Position numbers and translations under genes: made by a program. From the NCBI GenBank assembly GCA_030765045.1, contig CM060969.1:49426716-49490715 (forward strand): 64,000 nt of DNA, written 5' to 3'. The notes beneath the pieces are model-generated. The model worked only from the letters and a program-made list of their open reading frames with translations, had not been told where the DNA came from and ran no database searches. Numbering within the stretch: position 1 is the first letter of the stretch; each line of letters starts with the position of its first letter. The DNA comes from Tenodera sinensis. Its lineage: Eukaryota > Arthropoda > Insecta > Mantodea > Mantidae. Shown piece after piece: positions 46,240 through 57,195 of the stretch.

Positions 46240-46582
46240 TCAACATTTACATTTTATTTATCATGTAAATATCCTAAATATGTGGTATTTTAATCAAAAT
46301 CGCTAAGGCATCTTTCATGAAAATAAAAATATCAATACTTTTTCTACGAAAAGGGTAGTTGGGGTGGAGGGATTTTCTTGTACATCTTAGTGTTGGATCT
46401 TTGAAAGATGCCGAACTTGGCGCTTATCCAACTTTTCGTTTTTGAGTTACGTTGTTGATACGAAGGTACTTTTTTTTATCCCGGGAACCGCAAAACGTGT
46501 ATTTCCGCTGAAACAGCGGGGCATCCTTGGATGGAATACACTACTACCTCTATCTACTAAGTAAATGACATAGAAAGTAAAA
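46240..46582 (-). repeat. R1 5'-half fragment
   Basis: TGTGGTATTTTAATCAAAAT, GAAAAGGGTAGTTGGGGTGG, TGTTGGATCTTTGAAAGATG, CAACTTTTCGTTTTTGAGTT, CCGCAAAACGTGTATTTCCG and CTATCTACTAAGTAAATG follow minus-strand R1. The simple-repeat site reads GTTGATACGAAGGTAC, with no microsatellite. Confidence 0.75.
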
Positions 46583-47654
46583 AATGTGGACCAAACACGT
46601 TTTGTTTACGACTGGTTTCTGAACGATGTTCCTCATTCACCTTTTTGCAAATATTCTTGTTTCCAAAATCTGGTTGTACAGTTAGCAATTGGCATTATTT
46701 TCCTTTATGATGATAACACAAAGAAAATTATGTACGTCATTAAATCACACCTGCAATTACCTTCATTTGGTTCTATTCTATTCAAAGATGAATGTTTTCA
46801 ATGTCATTTCATGAACGATTAAGAACTTGCAAAAAATACGTATAATGGGTGGCCTTATCCAGCCAGTATTATTTTATATTTCGTGTATATACTATCTTGA
46901 AGAAACCTAAGTGGTTTACTTCAAAAGCAGCAATACCTTTATATTAGTTTTAATTTCGTTTTTAATTTACCTAAACTTTGAGTTTCCCAAGCATTCACTC
47001 TCGCATTCGTACTCCTGGACTCTAATAATCGAGTCCAGTAGCTAATGTTAGACCGCAGAAGAAATCTCAAGAATCGAGTTATTAAAATACTAAGTTTAAT
47101 GTAGATTCAATTGGATCAGATGATAAACATTTTGTTGTATAAGAAACCCTTCTCAAGATGAAATTCGGAGGGGGAAAAGGGTCCTTAAATCATCATCATC
47201 ATTAATATTATTATTTAGCACAGTAATTTTATTCTGTAGGTGCTCATTTGCAGCACGAAGTAATCTCCTGAACACATAATAGAACGCTTTTTTTGGTGGG
47301 GGGAGGGTGATTTTTCAACTAGGGTGATAGTGTCCTTGGAAACTGAGAAGGCAAATTTGAACCACTTGAAGGATTTTAGCCATCTGATTTAACTGGGTAG
47401 AATTTCCATCAATCTGTTGTGGAACACGAAATACAAATGTTTATTTTAAATTAAAGTTATCATTTCTTGAAATGCCAGAGTCAGACCAATGTCTCTGGTG
47501 GTTCGGAATTTTAAGCCCCTTAATTCTATTTATCAGTAGGTAGATATAAGCTACCTTCATCATCTGTGCGGGTGGGAGATGTGTGAAATCAGATGCAGAT
47601 CCAATTTAGATCTTGACAATGTAGCGAGACATTAACAGAAGTAATGCGTAAGTT
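46583..47654. other. No recognised feature
   Basis: A+T-rich sequence; no exon or repeat family assigned. Confidence 0.3.
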
Positions 47655-48175
47655 TTGATTTTTTAAAAAATGACTAAACGATTTTGTCTAGAATACGATT
47701 TGTTTAAGATATTTGCATGACAAATAACATGTACATCTTGAAACTTCTAGGAATGCCCTGTGAAGTCCTTTTCATTCAGAAGGAATCTTGTACAACTGTC
47801 GATAAAGAGCAAACTAGAAGAGATAGGCAAAAAACGTAGATCTCTTTGAAGCAAATAATTCATTCCAAACAACTTTTGTGGTATCAGTATTCTTTGCGTT
47901 AGCTTTGAATTTTTCAATGCCTTTGTCAGCTTTTAAAGTGTTGTCGCCATTCCATTGTTTCTCGCGATGTCATGGAAAAAGCGTGAAATTTCAAGCTAAC
48001 TACCCATTCTGTATTGCTCTTGTACCTAAATGTGTAATGCAATATTTCTGCTAAGATTTATCTATCAAGCTGAAGTAGATATACAAATATGTTTTGATAG
48101 TACTTGCCTAGTTATATAACAAACGGTAGTGGGTAGAGAAAATAATGTGAACGTAAGACCATATTTTTGTGGAAA
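47655..48175 (+). repeat. R1 3'-half fragment
   Basis: TTTAAGATATTTGCATGACAA, AACATGTACATCTTGAAACT, GATAGGCAAAAAACGTAGATC, CATTTCTCGCGATG-type region, GCTCTTGTACCTAAATG, and the end GGGTAGAGAAAATAATGTGA correspond to the second half of R1 on the plus strand. Confidence 0.65.
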
Positions 48176-48189
48176 TGAGGGGGTGTAAT

Positions 48190-48500
48190 GTAACTATTTT
48201 CGGCCACAAACGACTTAGCATGGAATTGAACTCGTTCTGTTCAGTCATCATGAGTGTGTGTGGTGTGCGTTTGGACAGCCCTGGCAGAGCACGGCATGGT
48301 TCCATGTCGGTTGCATTCTGAAGAAAGAGTGCGAGGGGACTCTTGTACTGCTACCGCTGCTATATTGTGACTTTGCTGAAACCTAATCCTCCCCAATAAA
48401 CTCGGGATTTATGAGCTCACGGCGCTGCGATGTAACTCAACACGAGTCAAGTGTCGCTTGCTCGCTACGCGCCATTAAGTCAAAAGTAACAGTATTTTAA
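48190..48500. other. G+C-rich non-repetitive block, candidate regulatory element
   Basis: About 300 bases of complex sequence, richer in G+C and CpG (GAGCACGGCATGGTTCC, GAGCTCACGGCGCTGCGATG, CGCTTGCTCGCTACGCGCC) and followed by CATTAAGTC. No open frame gives a known protein and no second copy was seen. It could be a Pax6 enhancer, an unannotated exon or an old repeat. Confidence 0.28.
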
Positions 48501-48751
48501 ATACCATAACTACTTCAACACATCGTATTCAGTGTTATGAGCTTAGCCTCACTCAGTTAATGTTTTCCGTTCTTTTGAAACAGCTGAAATGAGTTTTCTC
48601 AGAAGAATCGCAGGAGTAACGTTAAAGAGACCAGAGCCGGAGTGAATATATGAGGAACGAATTAAACAGACTAAATGAGAAGATAAACACAAATAAATAC
48701 ATTAGATTTCAACATGTAACAAGATAGATTTCCAAAGAAGATGTTAAATTG
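48501..48751. other. No recognised feature
   Basis: Unassigned sequence. Confidence 0.3.
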
Positions 48752-48845
48752 TATACCGAGTGGAAGGGAACTTATTATAGTCCTAATATATGCTTCATAG
48801 AAGCATTACAAACAAAAAAGTCTGACATTTTGTCCTTCAATCGTG
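48752..48845 (+). mobile_element. MITE M, left-end fragment
   Basis: TATACCGAGTGGAAGGGAAC then TAATATATGCTTCATAGAAGC and CATTACAAACAAAAAAGTC match the left 95 bp of the copy at 43131. The match then stops; the right end is absent. Confidence 0.75.
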
Positions 48846-49779
48846 ATAATCTAGCATTAAACGGCTTGGTTTTAATGCTAGGACTGTATTAAAGTTCTTA
48901 ATTCTTGTTTTTTGCTTTTTTCGAAATTCCTTTGAGATGGATTTATATGTACTTGCACCTAACAAAATGCTTCATATCCCAAGTTTATATTTACCTCATT
49001 TCCTATTCAAATAACCACACTTTTTGTATAGTCATACCACGATAGGGTTGTGTATGACGACAATTTTACGAGTGCGAAGCAGGAAAAAATATCCCAAGTA
49101 TGAAAATCTGGAGTGGTATTTGTTTAGAGTATTCCCGAAATAATTAATAATTCACTTATTTAATACTGTTTAGCATTAATAATGATTTGAAACTAAACAA
49201 CTTACGAGCTACAATACCATTCACACATTTTAATTAAGATTTATTTTCAGTTGGCACTACGACTAATCCAGCAGCTGTGGGAACACCAATAATTTTACCG
49301 TTTATACCAGGGAAAGAGGAATTTACCTACCTATATATAATGAATATAAATGAACGAATTTGCGTTAGCAGACTATTCATTAAAAGTAGGTGTGGTATTT
49401 TAAAATTACGTTTGACTTCCCCTCTTCAATTAAAACATCAATGCCCTCACTAGAACATTCGTCAAATGTTTTGTCTGCCATTTTGGAATGGCCCGCCAAT
49501 TGTTTTTACTGCGCATGGATACTTCAGATGTTCAGAAACATAAGAAAAGCAGGAGGCGAAAGAACCAAAGCGATAATACCACGACCAGGTGGTGATTATC
49601 CGGTATGAGTAGAATAGCATGAGTCAATTCACTACTACTTTTAAAAGCTAACAAACAAATGACGCTAGAGTTTATATTTTACTAAGTATGATGACAGCGC
49701 TATAACATCTAGGAGCAGATTTAGTTTGTTGGTGTTGTATTCTTTTGATGTGAGGTGGACGGACTTTTATACGGGGGAA
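48846..49779. other. No recognised feature
   Basis: A+T-rich sequence; no exon or repeat family assigned. Confidence 0.3.
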
Positions 49780-49970
49780 GGGTTTTCATTTCTGGGCAAG
49801 CTGACACGCTCATAGCACAAAGCAAGTTGTGTTGCATATAGCCACATACACCCGCTTTGTTTCACGAGTTACACCATCAAACTTTGTTGCTTGGTACAGC
49901 GGGAGCCTTTACTTTGACACTGGCCAGGTATTTCAACCCTCTCTACCTCTGTAGTTGACACGTTGCATGC
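49780..49970. promoter_or_regulatory. Candidate enhancer with clustered SOX-type motifs
   Basis: A mixed-composition stretch with ACAAAG/CTTTGT core words at 49817-49822, 49855-49860 and 49882-49887 in 70 bases, plus CTTTGAC at 49913-49919. SOX proteins bind CTTTGTT-type cores and are known Pax6 partners. The motif is short and occurs by chance, so this is only a pointer. Confidence 0.2.
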
Positions 49971-50089
49971 AGGATTTCCTCCTTCCTACTACTGGAAACA
50001 ACTAATTCTTTATGCTTTTCTATCACAAATATTTTACTGAAACTGAATCTGTTCTTTTGCCTCATCTGCCCATCCTTTAAGAAACATTT

Positions 50090-50155
50090 GCATTTTAATA
50101 ATAGTAATAATAGTAATAATAATAGTAATAATCATAATTATAATAATCTCCACTG
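50090..50155. repeat. Imperfect (TAA/TAG)n trinucleotide tract
   Basis: AATAATAGTAATAATAGTAA-type repeat adjoining the 3' end (minus sense) of the retrotransposon remnant. Confidence 0.85.
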
Positions 50156-50705
50156 ATCCTTATACATCCATTCAATTTCTTCCAGTCCTCTTACTCTCAT
50201 TCCAGTTCTTGTTTCCCGCATCCATAAGTTTCGAGGTCTTCCTCTTCTTCTTATTTCTCTTCCTGGTGGACTTCATTTCAAAACCTTTCTCGGTAATCTA
50301 TCTTCATTCATTCCTCTAATATGCCCGTAACATCTCAGCTATTTATATCTTACATAATCTAATATTCAGCTCTTATAATTCAGTATTTCTTTTATAACAG
50401 TATTTCTTAGTTATTCCAATTTTGAACATTTCGCTGAGCTTCTTAGAAAATCTATTTCCATCGACAAAATTTTTGATTCTCAATTGTTGTTATATTTCCA
50501 TGTTTCAGCTCTATTTGCGACAGTAGTTCTCACTATTGTATTATGTATTTGCAATTTATTCTTTCTACTTATATGTATGCCCCATAGGATACTATTCACA
50601 TTGATGTTATAATTTTGCCTTTATTGTTTCTGTTCTTAATGTCATTTTCTTGTTTATATTCTTTCTTTTCTTCCAGAATTAAATCTTTGATTTCTGTTCC
50701 ACATC
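50156..50705 (-). pseudogene. Decayed RTE/jockey-like polyprotein C-terminus
   Basis: Minus-strand reading gives NRAETWKYN-like, MEIDFLRSSAKCSKLE, then LRCYGHIRGMNEDRLPRKV and GREIRRRGRPRNLWM. This is the order of the conserved EMDFLRRSAR..., L.WYGHV.RM...RLPK.. and GRRRRGRPR..W motifs at the C-terminus of RTE/jockey-like reverse-transcriptase proteins. At least four in-frame stops show it is dead. The catalytic reverse-transcriptase core is absent. The poly-T at 50718-50759 lies just upstream in minus sense. Confidence 0.75.
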
Positions 50706-50716
50706 CCATATAAAAC

Positions 50717-50717
<1 letters not shown>

Positions 50718-50759
<42 letters not shown>
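50718..50759. repeat. Poly-T tract (about 42 bases)
   Basis: An uninterrupted T run. Confidence 0.97.
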
Positions 50760-50762
<3 letters not shown>

Positions 50763-51169
50763 TTTATTTTCAGCCCCCATTTATCATATTCTCCTTTGCT
50801 TGATTACCCTCCCCTTACGTAGAACCTACACTCCAATAGGAGTTAAAAGCCAGTGTCTTGGGACCTCTGGCACTTGTTTGTACGAATATATTGGGTGGAA
50901 AATGTTTCGAACTGGGTATAGTGCATACTAAAAACATAGATTTGAGAAAAGTTCAAAATAAATGTTAATTTAAGTTGGTGTACAACGGTTTTAAAACTTG
51001 TAGATTTGACTTCAATTGGAGAGAGTTACTTTTTTAAAACTCAATAACCTTGGTTTAAAAAGGTCTTAAGCTGATCATCTTAACCGCTGAAAAATTGATA
51101 GAATAGAAAGTGAAGTTATTCATAAGAAGATGGTTGCCGTTAGGGCTTGCTTCAGTGGGATTATGAAGG
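50760..51169. other. No recognised feature
   Basis: Unassigned sequence. Confidence 0.3.
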
Positions 51170-51545
51170 TTGAGTTAAGAACGCCGCCGCCGCCGCTGCC
51201 TGTATTTAAAAGCACCGGTGTGTTGTAAAGGAAGCCCTCAAAGAACTCCTCCCCCGCACAAGTAGCCAGGTCGGCTAGAAGGTACCTTGTTTACAGGCAG
51301 GGAGGTTTTTGTGGCACACAATAATTGAAAGCGATATCTGCGGGCCTAGCTACCCTTGCCAACAAAGGGGACCATCAGGATGCCAACTTAGGCTATCTTC
51401 ACCATCAGAGTAATGAAGTAGATACTACAATAACATCTTGCTGAGATGTCCCGCGTCTTCCTGGGACCGATTTGCGCGGCAGATACTACTTTGTTTACTA
51501 CTCACGGACACAAATGGTCTTTTCTTTATTTGTCCTCGAAGAATT
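51170..51545. promoter_or_regulatory. Candidate regulatory element or 5' exon region
   Basis: Complex, G+C-richer block of about 375 bp. It has a (GCC)n run (51184-51195), two forkhead-type TGTTTAC words at 51289-51295 and 51492-51498, CAATAATTG (homeodomain type) near 51320, and several CpG words. No recognisable protein on either strand and no second copy in the window. It is the most enhancer-like stretch here. The assignment rests on composition and motifs, not conservation. Confidence 0.3.
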
Positions 51546-51879
51546 GAGACCGTTTCAGCGTCTTTTACGCTCCACTAGGAAAACAACCTACATACCTACC
51601 TACCTCAGTGTTTGGAAATGAAAGGGCGACAAAATAGGAAAATTCTCTAGAAAATTGAAACCGCACTTTATTTTCTGTTGCTTTTTAACAGATTTATCCT
51701 CAGCAGTGACGTGTCAATAGGGTGGGCGATGGTATAGGGTCCCAAGCCATTTGGGCTGCTAACATTGCCTAGATTTGAAAAAAAGTTTTGTCAAGTGCAG
51801 AAGATTACAATATTCATTATTGAAGAATCACAATTAATGTTACCCTAATTGTCCCTTTATACTTCCTGGTTTTCCACCC
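51546..51879. other. No recognised feature
   Basis: Unassigned sequence. Confidence 0.3.
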
Positions 51880-52095
51880 AGTCTATGTGTGTTTCTGTGT
51901 GTTTGTGTTTGAGAGAGAGGGCCAAATGTAACTCAATAACGAAACATTTCAAACGCTAGTCAGGTGTCTTGGAAGGATAGAAGGCAAATATTTTGATGGA
52001 ATTCTCGCCATGTAAAACAAAGTTTTACTGAAATCTAACACCTAAATATAATAGGAGCCCTAAACTGGGATGCGGGAAATTTTTCTTTAACAAGA
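51880..52095 (+). repeat. Possible very diverged R1 fragment
   Basis: A GTGTGTTT-rich start is followed by ATGTAACTCAATAACGAAAC, TGTCTTGGAAGGAT and an AAATATTTTGATGGAATTC-like region, in the same order as R1 around its simple-repeat site. Similarity is low. Confidence 0.35.
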
Positions 52096-52825
52096 ATGAT
52101 TTCCTATCGTCTACAGCAGCAATGTCCAATGTCTAGCCATGGGGCTCGTGATGTATTTTTGTGTCGTCCTTCATAAGCAATTGTTTACTCCGAGGATTTC
52201 TACTATTAGCTAAAATTTCAATTTCCTTCCGAATATCTTCCCAATACACACGAATGAAGTATGTTTTTGTGCACCTATTCATTACTTCCCTAACCAGTAC
52301 TTTCGTTTTTTCCTCTCCAAAGAAGGGTACTTGCCCTAGCAGTGGTTGTGATGGCGCCCGCGCCTCCTTAGGCATGAGTTAAATGTGTCCGAGCACTGAG
52401 AAAGTTGGACAGCACTGCTCTACAGAATCTGTCGTATAAATTATGCGTTTTGGTTCACGCCTCAATGATAAAAACTTTGAAAACCTAAGAATATAAAAGA
52501 GGAGTGAAATTAAAAAATAAAGAATGATTAGTTCATCTAAGTAAAATTAGACAAATGCCTTTCCTCCGCCAAAAAATCAAATCTCGCCCGAATTTGTCTT
52601 AAACTTTTTTTCAAAGCAATGGTTTCTTAGTGTATAACTATATGTCTGACTCTTATGCTGATTATTAACATGTTTTATTAGTTTTTTAACGTTTCATTTA
52701 CAGCCACTTTTGACATAAGTTATAGGTATCAGCGGTTTTTTAGCTTTGGAACAATTGTTCAAAATCATTGACGTTCATCAGCGGTGTCAGTCTTTGAATT
52801 TATATTAATTTTGATTATTACGTTA

Positions 52826-52830
<5 letters not shown>
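52096..52830. other. No recognised feature
   Basis: Overlapping 73-80 codon frames on both strands near 52133-52382 have no recognised domain. Confidence 0.3.
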
Positions 52831-52887
<57 letters not shown>

Positions 52888-53005
52888 CGTATACACACAT
52901 ACACACATTCACACCCTCATTCATATTTTCAGACTCTAGGGAGCAGGGGAATAATACTGGATAAAGAAAAATGCCCACCCTCCGGGAATCAAACCCCTCT
53001 TGACA
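52831..53005 (-). repeat. SINE-D fragment with (TC)n/(AC)n tail
   Basis: Minus strand: GGGGTTTGATTCCCGGAGGG (B box), TTCTTTATCCAGTATTATTCC, CTAGAGTCTGAAAATATGAA and TGAGGGTGTGAATG. It then runs directly into a GTGTATGTGTG and (GA)n microsatellite (52831-52882 on the plus strand as TC). The microsatellite begins at the same SINE position as in 20782-21184. Confidence 0.75.
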
Positions 53006-53044
53006 TAATATTCAAGAATATTCATAGAAACCTTGCGTTTCTCA

Positions 53045-53160
53045 ATTTGGAGGTCTTAGATTGATTCCCGGCTATTGCAGGAGATTTTTCTTATCTAGAA
53101 TAATTCCCTATACCTACTGAAAAGAGTCTGGAAGTATGAATCGAATGTATTTAATTATAC
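53045..53160 (+). repeat. SINE-D fragment
   Basis: TTAGATTGATTCCCGGC (B box), GAATAATTCCCTATACC and AGAGTCTGGAAGTATGAATC match the first SINE-D module. The A box and second module are absent. It faces the minus-strand copy just to its left. Confidence 0.65.
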
Positions 53161-53486
53161 AAATTAATAACAGCAACGTTAAGAGAAGTTACAGTTCAGC
53201 GAGTAAAGTCACCATCAACTGTGTATCAAGTTAAAGCTACCGTTATAGCTACAGAAGTTATACAAAACAATAAACAACAAAACAACTCCCGTTCTTGGCT
53301 GATATGAAAGTAGCAGAAGAGTTACAAACAAAGATTGGAGAAAGTCCTTACTTCCTGCATTTTTATGCTAACGTAAACAATTTTATAGCCATCACTGGTG
53401 GTTTTCCTCTCGTAGAACTGTCATAACCTCTCGCATGCGATTGCTTAGGTTTCTGTGAAATTATTTGTACCTCAGCTTCCTCCAAT
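53161..53486. other. No recognised feature
   Basis: Unassigned sequence. Confidence 0.3.
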
Positions 53487-53750
53487 ACTCCAGTTTCCCC
53501 CGCCACTCATTCCACCAGTTGCTCCATTATCATCTTTCCAATCATCCATTTCGCCTGCATTTCATATCATCTTCTTCCTCACTATCATACCTGGTGCTTG
53601 GCTAACCACCCGCTTCCAGGTCTTCACTCTGTCCGGTCCATAGGTCCCTGTGCTCCCTCACAGGCATCTGACCCTAGGCATTGGCTTGTAATTCTTGGGG
53701 GTGTAAGTCCTACATGAGGGGAGGGTAATCAGGTAAAAAAAAAAGAAGAA
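53487..53750 (+). repeat. SINE-C, 5'-truncated copy
   Basis: Body blocks GTTTCCCCCGCCACTCATTC, CCTGCATTTCATATCATC, CATACCTGGTGCTTGGCTAA, CCAGGTCTTCACTCT, TGACCCTAGGCATTGGCTTG and GGGTGTAAGTCCTACATGAG correspond to 56690-56880. The tRNA head is missing. The tail is A-rich (AAAAAAAAAGAAGAAAAAG). Confidence 0.85.
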
Positions 53751-55262
53751 AAAGAATCTTCTAATTCTGCATAAATATTGGTACTGTCACAGCCGCGGCA
53801 CAGCTACCACCACGCAGAAACATCAGGGTAAACTTTGTGATTGCTTTGTGGGAAAACGAAGAGAGAAAGAAAACTAACACATCGAAGTGCATGCTTATGA
53901 AAGCACCAATTTCAAAACATATCCACTTATACTACCCCTAATAGCCTAAATTTCTGTTGAGATTTGGAATTTTTGGATAGGATGCACTATTTTATCAACT
54001 TATTATACCTGCGTAGGTAAGTTATACAGACTATTCCACTCATACATGACTGGGTTGAAATCAATCAATCATTCGCATAACAATTTCATATTTCAATCAA
54101 TGACAACCTTCATTCTGCTTTTTTATGTTATGATCAGGTGACAGATCTAGCTGCACTGTGCTAAAGATACGAAACAGCTTACGTAATTTGACGCAACAGA
54201 GCGGCTATTTAACTGCCAAACATGGCCAACTGTCGCTTTGGTGAGGATCTAATGCTGATGAAAATATAATTCGAAGAGGGAAATCCCAGAACACAGAACG
54301 TATGTTTGGAATCAGTTTGACAAATGCTGTATTGAACGAAATTATAAATTACCAGCAGATACTCCAATTTCTGACATTACCATTTTAAAAAATTAAAGTA
54401 TCAATATGAAAATGCATTCAATAAATTCAATAGCAATACTACTCAACGTATTTATTACCAGCCAAGTACACAAGTTTTGGAATAACAATCGAAAAACAAA
54501 AGATTAACTAAAAGTATACATAGAGTCTTTGATGTGTAAAATGGCATAGATCTCAGTATTTGCCAGTGGACGCTGATGCTACATGTTTCTTTAAAGAATT
54601 TCGTGATTACTATACAGTATTTAAATAATATTTCATAAGGTATATCAGGGGTCGGTAAATCTCCACCGGTTGATATCCTTCAAACACGAGTTCAAAGGTA
54701 CACAAGCAGCGGTATAAACCGCATCGACACAACATAGCCGTTTCGAAACCATGAAAACCCAAAGGAATCTTCTTAAACATTTATGTATGTTGGCAATGTT
54801 AAAAAAAGAGTTCTAACACAAAAGGTTTTATGATCCCAAAGCAATGAACTTCAACTTTTTGTGAATCCTTTCACGTGGACATTCCTACAGTAAAACTACA
54901 ATTACGAATTGAGGTTGTGAATTTACAAACAAACAAATTTTGAAATCACAATTACAAAATAAGGCTAGTAAAGGTTTATTTGGGCAATTGGATATGGCAA
55001 CATTTTCTTCAGTAATATACTGGGCATGTTTAGCCCAACGCATATGTATGTGAGCAATCTTTTTTCTGAAGTGTAGTTTATAAAATCTGAAAACATATCG
55101 CGATTGACAGATAAAATCCTACATGTTCTTTTGACGTGAGTATATACTTGTAAATTAACGTTAAATATGTGTGAAACTGTAAAACTCTAGATAAAGTGAA
55201 GAATAAGATGAAAAATTAATGTTAACCTTCTCAATCTGAACAAATTGCGGTGTCATAAAATA
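53751..55262. other. No recognised feature
   Basis: About 1.5 kb with no exon, repeat family or inverted repeat I can support. Confidence 0.35.
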
Positions 55263-55422
55263 CAAAATGATTATCCGGGCTTGTGGGCCGTGGTCTAATG
55301 GAAAATATCCTTCCAGATGTTTCGTTCAAAGCTGCGTCAAACATCCTCAGTGATACGACCGTAGTACTCTACTACTCTCGGCGACGACTGATACGGAACC
55401 ACAAGCCCGGGTAATCATTTTG
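55263..55422. mobile_element. 160-bp inverted-repeat (foldback/MITE) element
   Basis: The 24-base left end (55263-55286, containing ATTATCCGGGCTTGTGG) is matched in inverse at 55399-55422 with one mismatch. The 112-bp middle contains ATGTTTCGTTCAAAGCTGCG and GTCAAACATCCTCAGTG. There is no coding capacity. The ends CAAAATGATTA...TAATCATTTTG leave the exact target duplication unclear. Confidence 0.8.
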
Positions 55423-56549
55423 CCTTCTCAGTTTGTATAAACATATTTGTATAAAGTCAAACGTGCGTTAGAGAAGTTCTTACTCCGCCACTGCGACTTC
55501 TGAAATCCCCTTGTTCGAACCGTGCATTATATATGTGCATGCCAGGTTGCGTTCCGGGATGTCACGATTCCTGCAATCGCGATGACCAATTTACCGATTT
55601 CTAAGCTACATCATTCTTTAATTCGTGAACTAGCCTCAATAAATGCAACTAGTGATAGTCAAATTCTCTGGATAAATTGACAATTCTCGTGGCGTTAAAA
55701 CGATATGCATTTGTATGGACTTTTTTATTTCAAATCTCTTGGTTAGTATTAAGCTACAAATGTCAGTTTGGGAGCTTTCTTCTCTTATAGTGATATCTGT
55801 GAGATATTATCTTGCTGCTGTGCACGGAAATTGTCCAAACTTTTCAGATTTGGATAATTAAGAAATGTGTTTGTGAGAGGACGATCACAAGCAAGCAAAC
55901 TGCCTCTTGTCCTCTCGCGATACTATGTAGAAACTTGAAGCTGGCAAGCGAAGCAATTCGAGTGTAAAATTTCCAGTTTAAACAAAGGGCAACCCCCGCC
56001 TGAAAGCTAACCTGCAAAGACAGCTGCCTGCCTGCTTCAAGAAAAACCTCCTCTGACAAACTTCATTTTAACTCGTTTCTCTTATTTTTTCCCTTCTTCT
56101 TTGTTCTAAGAAGCACGCCCAGACTCGGAAAAAGGAGAAAAATAACATGAGGAGGGGAAGCGGAAAGGAGGAAGTTACTTTGTTATTTTTAGTGCGGGCT
56201 TATTTATTATTTTCATAATTAAAGGAGAAGAGAGAACATGATGCTACCTGTTCTACTCGCCCGAGGTGGTTGGGCGCACATCAAATAAACGTGCAAACTT
56301 ACCGCATTTGTTAATAAACACGCTATTTTATGGCTTGGTCTTTCTTCAAGTTAATTTCTTCTTCAGTGCACCATTACTACAACCAAGAAAACGCTTCAAA
56401 GGCAGTCTCACGATTTCTCAGTTTTATAAAATTCCAACTCGGAAAGTGAGAGTTATTTTGCTTGAGAGACTGACTATAATATTTAACGTTCACATGTATT
56501 TCTCTGTCCATTTCACCAAATTCATACCTGTTCTGGTCCATTTTTGTTT
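55423..56549. other. No recognised gene
   Basis: Unassigned sequence. A 71-codon minus-strand frame near 55844-56059 has no recognised domain. Confidence 0.3.
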
Positions 56550-56919
56550 TAAGTTATTTTTACGGGCGTGCGGCGCCGTGTCTGAGCTATTAGAGCGTTC
56601 GCCCAACACCAAGACGTCCCGGGTTCGATCCCAGCGACCCACGTGTGGTATTCGTGGTCGATGAAGCGGCGTCAGAGCGGGTGTTCTTCGGTTTCCCCCG
56701 CCACTCATTCCACCAATTGCTCCAATCATCAGTTTTGCCTGCATTTCATATCATCCTCTTCCTCACTGTCATACCTGGTGCTTCGCTGACCACCCACTTC
56801 CAGGTCTTCACACTCCCCGACAGGCGTCTGACTCTAGGCACTGTCTTGTAAGTCCTAGGGGGTGTAAGTCCTACATAAGGGTAGGGTAGTCAGATAAATA
56901 AAAAATAAGTTATTTTTAC
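56550..56919 (+). repeat. SINE-C, full-length with perfect 14-bp target duplication
   Basis: TAAGTTATTTTTAC at 56550-56563 recurs at 56906-56919, flanking a SINE of 342 bp (56564-56905). The tRNA-like head has GTGTCTGAGCTATTAGAGCG (A box) and GGGTTCGATCCC (B box). A body shared with 53487-53750 follows, with an AAATAAAAAA tail. The right duplication overlaps the start of an R1 copy, so the SINE inserted exactly at the R1 end. Confidence 0.93.
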
Positions 56920-57195
56920 TTTCTCTACTCCATATAGTAAGTAGGGGAAGTATTGTATTCGACCCAAAGTTTCGATTTTGAGATTTCACCGGATATATAT
57001 GTTTTGAGGCCCCCTGAATCCAAAAAGAGCAGTTTTAAAAATAAACATCCGTGCGCGCGTGTGTGTCTGCCTTTGAACAGCATAACTCCAAAACGAAAAA
57101 TCAGTTAAACACTAAAGTTTGTGTTTAAGTTTAACATCTTTCAAGGATGCGACACGAATATTTTGAAGAAAATTCCTCCACCCTAAACATAGTAA
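56917..57195 (+). repeat. R1 5'-third
   Basis: It starts ACTTTCTCTACT (56918-56929), then GTAAGTAGGGGAAGTATTG, GAGATTTCACCGGATATATA, GTGCGCGCGTGTGTG at the simple-repeat site, GCATAACTCCAAAACGAAAA and GGATGCGACACGAATATTTT. It breaks off in CCACCCTAAACATAG. A 5' end followed by a foreign sequence suggests deletion or interruption. Confidence 0.8.

Noticed and set aside
56266..56664. 132-codon plus-strand frame
   Set aside because: Runs into the tRNA head of SINE-C and has no recognisable domain.
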